This document shows, one piece after another, positions 1 through 9,100 of a stretch of DNA of 64,000 bases. The first letter of the stretch is position 1, and each line of letters opens with the position of its first letter. The stretch is taken from contig JAKPGM010000021.1 in NCBI GenBank assembly GCA_029550865.1, positions 1 through 64,000 of the forward strand. Reading direction: 5' to 3'. The notes beneath the pieces were generated by a model, which saw only the letters and a program-made list of their open reading frames with translations, did not search any database and was not told where the DNA came from. The position numbers and the translations under genes are program-made. This DNA is from Bacteroidota bacterium. GTDB lineage: Bacteria > Bacteroidota > Bacteroidia > Bacteroidales > DTGW01.

Positions 1-54
1 AAGGGCGATGATACCTTTGAAAAATTAAACAATTTATCATCGCTTGTTTTACCC

Positions 55-85
55 TTGACAAATTCGCCAGCGGGGGCTATCTTTG
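55..85 (+). promoter_or_regulatory. Bacteroidota-type promoter, plus strand
   Basis: TTG at 55-57 and TATCTTTG at 78-85 are 20 bp apart, which fits the Bacteroidota -33/-7 pattern. A 9-bp inverted repeat (GACAAATTC at 57-65, GAATTTGTC at 103-111) brackets the -7 box. No plus-strand gene follows, so a short RNA would be the only product. Confidence 0.4.
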
Positions 86-92
86 CTTAACA

Positions 93-182
93 GGATGACA
101 AGGAATTTGTCCTAAACCATTTTTAAAAAAGTGTCCAGAAAATAGGGTGTTAAACCACACACAAAAACACGTCACCCTTTTT
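93..182 (+). ncRNA. candidate small RNA between promoter and hairpin
   Basis: A transcript from the promoter at 55-85 would run about 90 nt. It would contain a GACAA/TTGTC hairpin and end at an AGGGTG/CACCCT stem followed by five T. No known RNA family is recognised. The final hairpin may simply be the terminator of the opposite gene, so this is a weak call. Confidence 0.2.
144..182. terminator. bidirectional hairpin terminator
   Basis: AGGGTG (144-149) pairs with CACCCT (173-178). Plus-strand T-run at 178-182; on the minus strand the stem is followed by ATTTT. It lies just beyond the stop of the minus-strand protease gene and probably ends its transcript. Confidence 0.5.
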
Positions 183-185
183 GCA

Positions 186-1904
186 TTATCTTGCTTCGAA
201 ACAAGCTCCCACTTGAACCTCAAAACCTTTGTCAAGTATTAATATTTCGTCAGCATCAAATATTACGTTTGCTCCAGTTTGTATAAGAACGGGTCCATTG
301 AGATATGAAGTTGTTACACTGCTACCTGCAAAGATATTATTGCCAGTAATATACTTAATGTTGTTAAAAGTTCTATTTTGTATAAAAACATTATCGTTGT
401 ATAGATTAATTGTTCCTTCCCCTATTTTGATAATATTGGCAAGGTTGTTAACACAGTTTGAAGAATTACTAAAAACAGGATTTATTCCCCACTTGTAATC
501 GTTATGAAGATTGAGTACACTTAATTCATCTTGTAAGTTTAAAGTTGAATTGTTTTCTATGCATACATATCCACCTTTCATTATATCAATTCTATTATTT
601 CCAACAATGTTAACATTACTAGAAATTTTCAAAGTTCCACCGTTCAATATAGTAATGGAATGATCGGATATACTGACATTGGTTAGTTCAAGATAACCAC
701 CATTTTGCACCTCAATACCTTCCCACTTTTGTTCGCACTTGTTATCAAAAGAACCTTGATTTATGAAAAGTTTTCCACCATTTTTTATTATAACTTTTCC
801 TCCCTTTGGAATTGAAATAGTGCATTCTACATTTAAGGTTCCCCAAATCTCCACGTTGCCTAGCAAATTTTTTGAACTATTCCATGTAATGTTTTGATTA
901 GATGATATAGTTATTGATTGATCATCATGATAAGTGCAATAATCTCGGATATAGCATTTATTAATATAGCTTGATGGTGCTCCTACTATAAAATGTACCA
1001 ATGAAATCTGACATTCAGTGAACGAACACAATGTAGACCAGTCATTTGGATCAGAAGGATAATCCATAAAATTATTTGTTGAGTTTCGTGATTGGACAGG
1101 AAAGCAAGGAGCTTCAAACGAATGTCCTAATCCTAATGTATGAAATATTTCATGTATTAAGTGCCCTCTTTGTTTTTTAATTGCCAAATATTGTCCATCA
1201 TTGTTATAGGCCATATCATAAGCTCTAGTGATTATATACCATTTTGAATTCATCAGTCTGGCTTGACCACCAAAAATGCCATCAACTCCCATTGGTTCCA
1301 TAATAATATGCAATGTTGAATCTCTATCAATAGGAGTTAAACCTTCTTTAGGTAATATAACGTATTTAAAAATTGAATCTCCAATTATATTATCGGGATA
1401 ATAATAGTTTCCCTTAGAATTTTTAACTTTATGTAATGTATAATTATACAAAGCATCATTTTTTATAAAATGTATTTTATTCAACATCACCCTAATACGT
1501 GAGTCTGTTATACAATTATTACTTATTTCTAATGGTATCGAGGAACATAAGTTTGCTAATTGCTGATTTATGGAACTTACTAAATTTTGAAAGTAATTTG
1601 TTATTTGATTATCAGTGCCTTTGAAACTACCACTTCCGTCTGATTTCTGAATAACCCAAAATGATATTCGAATATATTTTATAGGTGTCATGTTATAGTA
1701 TGGATATACGGTATAATTCATATAATTTCTACAATTATCAGAAACTTTTGAAGAAAGACTTTGAATTGTTAAATAATTTGTTGAATCACAATATACCTGA
1801 GACAAAGAAAGGTTTGAAAATAAGAATGAAAATGAAAAAAACAAAGAGCATATTTTTAGTATAACATGCTTTATCTTATGAGTTAGATTAATTATTGGGA
1901 ACAT
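186..1904 (-). CDS. secreted metzincin-type metalloprotease
   Basis: This is a 572-residue predicted zinc endopeptidase of the extracellular space. An N-terminal hydrophobic stretch (about residues 13-36) looks like a signal peptide. The zinc motif HEIFHTLGLGH is at 251-261 and a Met-turn (NNFMDY) is near Met280, which together define the metzincin clan. The C-terminal half is Gly/Asn-rich and beta-helix-like. The final 45 residues resemble the '3-coathanger stack' C-terminal region of Bacteroidota secreted proteins, so export by T9SS is inferred. The exact peptidase family (M43-like or other) was not settled. The gene is AT-rich compared with the rest of the window. Confidence 0.75.
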   Translation of the reverse strand: MFPIINLTHKIKHVILKICSLFFSFSFLFSNLSLSQVYCDSTNYLTIQSLSSKVSDNCRNYMNYTVYPYYNMTPIKYIRISFWVIQKSDGSGSFKGTDNQITNYFQNLVSSINQQLANLCSSIPLEISNNCITDSRIRVMLNKIHFIKNDALYNYTLHKVKNSKGNYYYPDNIIGDSIFKYVILPKEGLTPIDRDSTLHIIMEPMGVDGIFGGQARLMNSKWYIITRAYDMAYNNDGQYLAIKKQRGHLIHEIFHTLGLGHSFEAPCFPVQSRNSTNNFMDYPSDPNDWSTLCSFTECQISLVHFIVGAPSSYINKCYIRDYCTYHDDQSITISSNQNITWNSSKNLLGNVEIWGTLNVECTISIPKGGKVIIKNGGKLFINQGSFDNKCEQKWEGIEVQNGGYLELTNVSISDHSITILNGGTLKISSNVNIVGNNRIDIMKGGYVCIENNSTLNLQDELSVLNLHNDYKWGINPVFSNSSNCVNNLANIIKIGEGTINLYNDNVFIQNRTFNNIKYITGNNIFAGSSVTTSYLNGPVLIQTGANVIFDADEILILDKGFEVQVGACFEAR

Positions 1905-1937
1905 TTTTTTAAATATTTAGAATAATTAAAACTATGT

Positions 1938-2810
1938 CTAAATCAATGCTTTAATCAACTTATAATAAAAATTACTATTTTTATTTTTTAGCCTCAGAAT
2001 GTATACGCCACTAGGTAATTCTGAAAGATTTATTGTACTACTTTTATGAACTTTCTCTTTTCTAACTAATTGACCATCAAGAGTAATTATCTCAAGTAGG
2101 TAATCGCTTTCTTGTTGAAAATTTACCCTTATGAACGAGTTGCATGGATTTGGGTAGATTTTTATATCGCTTACTTGGTCATTATGTATAGAAAACGCAT
2201 AATCTTTTGTTGCGAAGCAAATATATAATTTGTGTATAGGAACCAATACTGATTGAATTGAATCATAATAACAAAGAAACTTACTTCCATCTGGAGAATA
2301 AAGAATACTATCATTTATAGATAGTATGGTTGGGGATTCTACAGCATCAAACCAAAATCCAGGTTGAGAGGATATGATAAAACTATTTAGCAAAGTATCA
2401 TTCTGAAATAATGTTTTATTCCAGAATACTGTAATCGGAAAGAATTTTGCTAAGACATCAACTTTAATGATATATTCATCGTTCCAAGTTGATATATCCT
2501 TTGTAGAGATTAATTTTGCGTATTTCTTTTTTGTCTTAAATCTTGCTTTCTCATAATAACAGTTTTTGTCACCATAATATTTGACTTTAACGTTTGAAAT
2601 ATAAACATGGAAAATAGTATCAATTTCTGTTTCAGATATTTTTTTTTCGCCGAGACTTTCATTAATACTATCCGTAGCAAGAGGGGAATAGCCCACAACA
2701 ATACTATCCTGATTCCCAATAGCATCTTTAAATACGAAAGTAGTACTGAATTCTTGACTGACTAAAGTTGAACTTAACGGGAACAACAAAAAGATTAAAA
2801 GTTTTTTCAT
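1938..2810 (-). CDS. T9SS-sorted secreted protein of unknown function
   Basis: A 290-residue protein with a signal peptide (MKKLLIFLLFPLSSTLVSQ) and a typical type A T9SS sorting domain in the last 75 residues: KIYPNPCNSFIRV, then a LSELPSGVYILRL-type strand. The middle is not recognised. An in-frame TTG lies six bases upstream, but ATG at 2810 puts the signal peptide at the N terminus. It sits 33 bp from the metalloprotease gene and 17 bp from the S74 pseudogene, all on the minus strand. Confidence 0.7.
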   Translation of the reverse strand: MKKLLIFLLFPLSSTLVSQEFSTTFVFKDAIGNQDSIVVGYSPLATDSINESLGEKKISETEIDTIFHVYISNVKVKYYGDKNCYYEKARFKTKKKYAKLISTKDISTWNDEYIIKVDVLAKFFPITVFWNKTLFQNDTLLNSFIISSQPGFWFDAVESPTILSINDSILYSPDGSKFLCYYDSIQSVLVPIHKLYICFATKDYAFSIHNDQVSDIKIYPNPCNSFIRVNFQQESDYLLEIITLDGQLVRKEKVHKSSTINLSELPSGVYILRLKNKNSNFYYKLIKALI

Positions 2811-3347
2811 AAGCAATAATTGATTATTTATTTTGTGAAAATCATCTTTTTAGTAGCCACTTCATGGCCATCGCTTACAAGGGTATAGTAGTACATTCCT
2901 GGTCTCAGTTCCGAACCATAGATGATTATACTACTCTTTCCTAGCCTTGTTAACGGTATCGACTTTATTTGCATTCCACTCATATCATACAGGTAAATAT
3001 AAGCATTTTTTGTGTTATCTGGGAGGTAGTAATGTATTTGGGTATTTTGATCGAAGGGATTTGGAAAATTTTGTTCTAAGATAGCTAAATCAATATTATT
3101 TTCCTGGCTAATGTTCGTCGTTTCGTTTTCTTCAACTGCTGCTTTTAGTGATGTTTTAGACTTATTTATCAATTTTTTTAGCGAATCAATCTGGTACTGC
3201 TGCTCTTTGATAGCTTCGACCAAAACAGGGATTAATGCTACATAGTTGATTCCATAATATTTTTTTGCTGTATCATATACAACAATTTGGGGTAAAACCT
3301 GCTGTACTTCTTGTGCTACAAATCCCAAACGATTTTTTGTTTCTTTT

Positions 3348-3734
3348 TCATCCGAATAAAATTATTTAATATGTTGAATATTAATTATTTAAACCGTTCT
3401 TCCATTTCGTTGTATGGATAATATTCCCCATTTTATTCATTGTGTGTTTGTGCTTGAGCACAATCATGAAGGTTTCATCCGAATAAAATTATTTAATATG
3501 TTGAATATTAATTATTTACTCCATTTTTTCTATTTCGTTGTATGGATAATATTCCCCCATTTTATTCATTGTGTGTTTGTGCTTAAGCTCAATCATGAAG
3601 GTTTCATCCGAATAAAATTATTTAATATGTTGAATATTAATTATTTAAACCGTTCTTCCATTTCGTTGTATGGATAATATTCCCCATTTTATTCATTTTG
3701 TGTTTGTGCTTGAGTACAATCATGGGGGTTTCAT
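3348..3734 (-). repeat. three tandem ~128-bp repeats, ATGA-bounded family, subtype B
   Basis: Read on the minus strand, three near-identical units of 127, 129 and 127 bp begin at ATGA (3734, 3607, 3478) and share one ATGA at each junction; the last ATGA is 3351-3348. Each starts ATGAAACC, carries a hairpin around TTGTGCT/AGCACAA, then CACAAAC, and ends in an AT-rich tail and TTCGGATGA. The 3' tail aligns with subtype A (3731-3871), so the two are related. Longest open frame per unit is about 28 codons and probably not coding. Confidence 0.85.
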
Positions 3735-3871
3735 CCGAAAATATTATTAAATGTTTTTTAAATCGGTCGGATGGAACTCGCATGTGATGAACTTTCTACA
3801 CATAGGCAAGCATGAAACTGATAAATATTTTCATACTCGTTTGTGAATACTGCCATACATGCTCGTTTCAT
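3731..3871 (-). repeat. ATGA-bounded repeat, subtype A
   Basis: On the minus strand the unit begins ATGAAACGAGCATG at 3871 and ends TTTTCGGATGA at 3731. It is clearly related to the copies at 24454-24590 and 32694-32822. It can fold into two nested stems: ATGGCA (3856-3851) with TGCC-t-AT (3808-3802), and AGTATGAAA (3837-3829) with TTTCATGCT (3817-3809). It is the S74-proximal end of the array, and its first ATGA doubles as codons of the interrupted gene. Confidence 0.85.
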
Positions 3872-4325
3872 CAAATGTGTTCTTGGATCGAAAGTCAGTT
3901 CCATAATATTCTTCAGGCTTATAGTCAAAAGTAACTCCTCGTAAACGCTTAATAGTTTGTAAAGGAGTACTGATTGGTCGGATGTTTGACTTCATTCTTT
4001 CGTCGGAAGTGATAATAGGGTTGGGGCAATTGATAAATCTTGTATAAATTGTATTCCAGCGGTTATAATAACCAAGGTATCCAACATTATTTCTATCACT
4101 TTCGATGTTTATTTCGCTGTAATAGGAGTTAAAAAGTACTGTAGCGCTCTGTCCATAATAGGGAGTAGTGGTTACAATTCAGGTATTTCCAAAAATATCC
4201 ACTTTGTATGTTGGGGATAAAGTACCCAAACCGATATTTCCGTTGTTGTCAATTTTTATTTGTGCTAACGAGGGTATACTAAGCACACAGAGTGCAGCTG
4301 TGGCAAATGATGGTATAATTTTCAT

Positions 4326-4855
4326 TGTAAGTGGGTTTAAGCATAGACTTCGATACAGTCTTTCCCTGCTGTATCTTCAGGTAATTTTATGTAAATATAC
4401 ATTAAAATTTATTACATAAATCACTGATTATCAAATTTTTGATTAAGGGGGGGGGGGATGAGTGACGAACGGATGTTTTTCTTTGACGAACGGCTATATT
4501 TTTTACACGAAAGGGTGCGAGGTAAAACACGCTGGTTACAAATTGTAAGTAATACCCATCGTATGATAACCCTTATTTGCCAATAATCACATGAATATTT
4601 CCCCTTACAGCCCAGATTATTGGATTGATAAAAAATTTTTAAACAATATTTAAAATATATTTAAAATATTAAAATACAATAACTTATAAAGGTTTGGGGG
4701 ATTATAATTTTTAAGCATTGTAGGCAGTTGGGTTAAAAACGCTCTGAGGAAGGGGTCAATTCAAATATTCAGATTAGGAGTGAAATATGGGAAAAAATCA
4801 CCTCTTGCTTTGCGTGGGAGGAATGCCTTATGTGGGACGTGCAATAACCAATAAC
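4326..4855. other. 530-bp AT-rich intergenic region with an 11-G tract
   Basis: No gene was supported here. The notable element is a run of 11 G at 4447-4457, unusual for this AT-rich stretch and prone to slippage. Several hairpin-like AT-rich palindromes occur around 4640-4680. A 37-codon frame at 4787-4900 runs through the L31 terminator and was not accepted. Confidence 0.5.
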
Positions 4856-4883
4856 AAAAACTCCGGTCGTAACACAACCGGAG
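4856..4883 (-). terminator. rho-independent terminator of rpmE2
   Basis: On the minus strand CTCCGGT (4883-4877) pairs with ACCGGAG (4867-4861), followed by five T (4860-4856). It lies 30 bp after the L31 stop. Confidence 0.8.
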
Positions 4884-4913
4884 CCTACTATTGGGTATAA
4901 GCATTATCGAACT

Positions 4914-5180
4914 TTATTTGCTTTTTTGCTTGTCGTAATGTTTTTTATAGCGGTTCATGAATTTATCTACACGACCTGCCGTGTCTACCAGCTTCATCTT
5001 ACCGGTATAGAATGGATGAGAAGTACTCGAAATTTCAAGTTTCACCAGCGGGTATTCCACACCATCGATGGTGATAGTATCTTTGGCCGGAGCGGTCGAA
5101 CGACAGATGAAAGTAAAATCATTCGACATGTCCTTGAATGCTACAAGCCTGTAATTCTTAGGATGAATATCTTTTTTCAT
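4914..5180 (-). CDS. rpmE2: 50S ribosomal protein L31, type B
   Basis: An 88-residue large-subunit ribosomal protein. [19 protein letters not shown] and the [20 protein letters not shown] block are diagnostic for L31. It has a single Cys and lacks the zinc CxxC ribbon of type A, as is usual in Bacteroidota. ATG at 5180 is chosen because the -7 promoter box (5208-5215) overlaps the only upstream in-frame start at 5210. It is monocistronic, with its own promoter and terminator. Confidence 0.95.
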   Translation of the reverse strand: MKKDIHPKNYRLVAFKDMSNDFTFICRSTAPAKDTITIDGVEYPLVKLEISSTSHPFYTGKMKLVDTAGRVDKFMNRYKKHYDKQKSK

Positions 5181-5207
5181 TTGTCTATAAATTTCAATTT
5201 GGGTTGG

Positions 5208-5237
5208 CAAATTTAAATGTTTTTTTTCTATTACAAA
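5208..5237 (-). promoter_or_regulatory. promoter of rpmE2
   Basis: On the minus strand a TTTG -33 box (5237-5234) and a TAAATTTG -7 box (5215-5208) are 18 bp apart, the same spacing as the ech promoter. Transcription would start about 5200, leaving a leader of some 20 nt. Confidence 0.65.
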
Positions 5238-5422
5238 AATATCTTGCTATTTTGTTTTTGAAACATATCGCGACGACAATAAAAACCACTTCGCGAAACT
5301 TGCGATTTGATTGAAAGATGATTCAAATTAATAGCCTAACATCATTGATGAAAATCCTCACTGGGGTACTTTGGAATTCGCTGAAGAAAGTTGTACCTTT
5401 GGCCATTGGCAAATATTTATGC

Positions 5423-6151
5423 ATGGGGAGCTTGTTTAGAAAGGAAATAACTGGTTTTTTTAGCAATATTACGGGATATCTGGTAATTATTGTTTTCTTA
5501 CTGGTCAATAGTCTGTTGCTCTGGGTAATTCCTGGGCAATACAACATCATGGATTTGGGTTATGCCACCCTTTCGCCGCTATTCGAGATATCGCCGTGGG
5601 TTTTTCTTTTTTTGGTACCAGCCATTACCATGCGTGCATTTGCAGAGGAAAAAAGACAGGGCACGCTGGAATTACTACTTACCCGTCCTTTAAGTGAACT
5701 GCAGATAATCTTTGCAAAATATTTTGCAGCCCTTGTTTTAGTAATTCTGTCCTTATTACCAACGCTTATATTTTACTTTTCGGTGTATCTGCTTGGCAAT
5801 CCCCAGGGTAATCTGGATACAGGCGGAACGTGGGGTTCATACCTGGGGCTCTTTTTCCTTGCTGCGATTTATGTTGCTATAGGTATATTCTCCTCATCGC
5901 TAACCGATAATCAGGTGGTGGCCTTTATTATTGCTACTATTCAGTGCTTGATAATGTATATGGGTTTCGATGTCATTGCCTCGTTACCCATATTTGTGGG
6001 CTATGAACACTGGGTAGCTTACCTTGGCATTCACGAGCATTATCAGTCGATTAGTCGAGGGATAGTGGATACCCGCGATGTTGTATACTTTATTACGGTT
6101 GCAGCGTTTTTTATTCTGCTTACCCGCGAAGTTATTGGGAAAGGCAAATAA
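5423..6151 (+). CDS. gldF: gliding motility ABC transporter permease GldF
   Basis: An inner-membrane permease of the GldA-GldF-GldG ABC transporter family of Bacteroidota. The family-typical N terminus MGSLFRKEITGFFSNITGYLVIIVFLL is seen in two parts: a cytosolic KEI segment and the first membrane helix; five further hydrophobic helices follow. RAFAEEKRQGTLELLLTRP is the conserved cytosolic loop. Starting at 5423 gives 242 residues, the usual GldF length; an in-frame ATG at 5318 would add 35 residues not typical of the family. GldG normally follows directly, but here a convergent gene begins 3 bp after the stop, so gldF is alone. Confidence 0.85.
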   Translation: MGSLFRKEITGFFSNITGYLVIIVFLLVNSLLLWVIPGQYNIMDLGYATLSPLFEISPWVFLFLVPAITMRAFAEEKRQGTLELLLTRPLSELQIIFAKYFAALVLVILSLLPTLIFYFSVYLLGNPQGNLDTGGTWGSYLGLFFLAAIYVAIGIFSSSLTDNQVVAFIIATIQCLIMYMGFDVIASLPIFVGYEHWVAYLGIHEHYQSISRGIVDTRDVVYFITVAAFFILLTREVIGKGK

Positions 6152-6154
6152 ATT

Positions 6155-9100
6155 TTACACTTTCAATCCCATGATAAGGATATCGTCGGTTTGTTCCATG
6201 GAACCTTTCCATTGCAGATGGCGTTGAAAGAGTTTTGTTTTTTGCTCGGCCATGGGCAAAGCATGTATTTCGAGTAAGAAACGAGCGAATTCATCTCTGC
6301 GGAATTTTTTAAGGGTTTCTTCGCCAATCTGGTCGCGGTAGCCGTCGGAGAAAAGATAAATGGTATCGTTGTCGAAGATTTCAATTACGTGAGCATCAAA
6401 GCTTTTCAGTACTGGATGTATGCCAATAGGCATACGGTCGGCTTTAAGTTCTATCAGTTGGTTTTGGCGAATAATGTATGCAGGATTGTTAGCACCAGAA
6501 TACTCGAGCGTACCAGCTTTTCGGTCGATAACACATAGGGCTATATCGATGCCATCTTTGGCTTCATCTTCTCTGCCCTGTTGGTGCAAGGCACTGATGA
6601 GTGCAGCCCGCAGCTGGTTGAGCACCTCGTTGGCATGTAATGGCTGCTCCTGCATCAGAATTATTTCTTTGGTGAGCGAAATGCCCAGGATACTCATAAA
6701 CGCACCCGGTACACCATGCCCCGTACAATCGGCAACCGAAACGTATATTTTGTCGCCTACTTCGGCCACAAAAAAATAATCGCCCGTAACAATATCTTTC
6801 GGTAAGTTGAGGATAAAGTAATCGGAAAAATAGGCTGCCAGGACTTCTTCGGGGGGCATGATGGCCTGTTGGATTCGACTGGCATAGCTTATGCTATCGG
6901 TCAGTTGTTGCTTCTGAAAACCAATCATTTCGCTAAGGATTTGCTTTTCGCGATACCGTTTGTATATCTGCAAGCTTAGAATAGCAAGCAGCATAGCTGA
7001 TAGAATAGAAAAGAGAAACAGGGAACGAAAACGAACAACCTTTGCATGTTGCTGTTGCAGTTCCATGTCTTTTATCATGAGTTCTTGCTCCTTTTGTTTA
7101 TTCATCAGTGCCCGATTGTCGGCCAAGATTTTCTGTCGGTAAAGCTCTTTGCGTAAAAAGCTGCTGATGTTACGTTCTTTTCCATATAAAAAACTGGTTT
7201 CGAGGACAGGGCTTTCAATTGAGACTGGCGCCACCGCAATGTTGGCATATTCCTTATATGTTTTGGCAGCATTACGAAAATCATTGCTCAACTCGTAAAC
7301 CCTTGCCAGGGTTAAATACGACTGCTGTAAAAGTTCAACAAACTGGTATTTTTTGGAAATGTCGATACTTTTTTGAAGAAATGCATCGGCATCTGTTAAT
7401 TTTTTTAGCTCCAAATAAGCAGTGCCGATGTTGTAGAGGGTAACCCCAACGCCAATCTGAAAGTCGATATCTTCCTTGATTTTTAAAGATTTGTCATAGA
7501 ATTCCAGCGCTTTTTCGTATTGGCGATGAACAAAATGTACATTGCCAATATTGTTGTAGGATAATGATATCTCCTTTTTGCTTTGAACGCTATTACCGAT
7601 GCGGATAGCACGATTAAACTCGGCCAATGCTGCTTCGAGATTGCCCATCTTGAAAAACAACACCCCGAGATTATTGCGCAACAGGCTCTGTGTTTTTCGA
7701 TCCCCAGTTTTTTCGGCAAGTTTTAAAGCTTCGTTGTAATAATTCATTGCCTGCGTATATTGGTTCTGAACATGGAAAATATCGCCTTTGTCGGTCGTTA
7801 GTTCGGTAATCAAACTGGTATCGTGTAGTTGTCGTGCCAGGTTAAGGGTTTTATCAAGGTATAACAGTGCTCGTTCGTATTGGTAGGTATTTACAAAATT
7901 TTGGGATTGCAAATTCAACAGGCGAACTGTTCTGAGGGTGTCCTGTGTTTTTAAGGAAAGGTTAATCGCCTCATCCAGTATCTCGATACCGGCGGAAAAA
8001 TTGCCATCGAAGAAATACACACTTGCCAATTCCTCCATTGTGCTTATTTGCTGCGGCAATTGAGTGTTTTTGCGAAATATTTCCAGCGCTTCTATTAAAA
8101 ATATCCGTGCGCTATCGGTTTTTCCTGCTTCGAGATACGCTTTGGCTATATGTTGACATAGCATGGCTTTCTCGGTACCTTTAGCAGTATTGTAATTCTT
8201 CCATAAAGATTTCAAATCGGTCACAGGGGGCTTGTGTATTTCTATGCTGTGGGAACGTTCGGTTTTTGAACCTATGTTTTTACCCGATTTCTGTTTTTCA
8301 ATCGTTATTTTGTTGAGCTGTTGTAGTGGATAATCCTCGTTGGGTTTAATGCGTGCAGCGGCTCGATATAGGGTAATGGCTACATCATACTGCTTATCCC
8401 GATAAGCTTCATCGGCCAGCTTGATGGTGTCGGAGTAATCTTGCTGAATCTTTTCCTGTTGCATGGCCTGGTTTGTCTCGGCTATCAAACGATTTATTTC
8501 TGAGGTGTTATAATCAAGGGTTAAGGCTTGCTGATATTTACCTAATGCTTCCTGAAAGTTTTTCTTTTCGCGCAGGGTAGCAGCTTCTGCCAAAAGCTGA
8601 TTGTACTTCGCAAGGCGTTGCTTTTCCTCTTGCTCTTTTTTCTTTTTTTCGTTGTCAATAGCTTTTTTAACGGCAGCTATCTGCTTATTCACATATACAT
8701 CGTCGGGAATGATGTCAAGAGCTTTTTCGTAAAATCCAAGGGCATCCTCGTACTTGCTAGCTTTTGTAGCTGCATCCCCCTTGTTTCGCAATGCATCAAA
8801 CTCATCCTTTTTTTCGCTGTACTGAAACGACAAAAGAGAATCGATATGATGCACCATCGACACGGCATAATTGTCTTTGCTTTTAATCAAGGCTGCTTGT
8901 TTGTACAGCTGCTGCGCCTGAAAATGCTTACCCGCCTTGCGAAGCTCATCGGCCTTACGAATTAAATTGGCAAAGTTCTTTTCCAGCGAGTCGGTACCTT
9001 TCAACTGGTTTTCCACTTCCTTGAGTTTGGCCATTGCCTGAGGATGCGACGGAGAGAGTTCAAGCACCTTTTTCAGGCTAACGTAGGCTTCAACTAAGTT

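Larger units (their letters stand above)
2828..4325 (-). pseudogene. S74 (intramolecular chaperone) T9SS-sorted protein, interrupted
   Basis: The N-terminal part reads from ATG at 4325: signal peptide, then KIDNNGNIGLGT, typical of tail-fibre-like proteins, and a DERMKSNIRPI motif that opens the S74 peptidase/chaperone domain. It stops at 3868, where a repeat array begins. The C-terminal part resumes at 3347 with GFVAQEVQQVLPQIV, the S74 core motif, a helix and a T9SS sorting domain (NFPNPFDQNTQI...). Deleting 520 bp and one ATGA joins the parts in frame to about 325 residues. A separate in-frame TGA at 4179-4181 shows further decay. Active S74 domains trim themselves from trimeric fibres; this gene is probably dead unless a fragment is expressed. 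Confidence 0.85.

Noticed and set aside
3414-3677. Plus-strand ORF of 87 codons across the repeats
   Set aside because: It is produced by the tandem units themselves on the antisense side and repeats its own sequence.
3348-3871. Tandem repeats as a CRISPR array
   Set aside because: Units are near-identical over their full 127-137 bp with no unique spacers, and no cas genes are present.
3348-3871. Array as a self-splicing intron or translational bypass element
   Set aside because: Matching GAT GAA codons flank it, but 520 bp is far longer than known bypass gaps, no intron core is visible, and the other copies lie at start codons where splicing would restore nothing.
3348-3871. Integron cassettes
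   Set aside because: Shared junctions look cassette-like, but no GTTRRRY core, attC-like site or integrase was found in the window.
4787-4900. 37-codon ORF before the L31 gene
   Set aside because: It runs on the opposite strand through the L31 terminator hairpin and has no promoter or family similarity.
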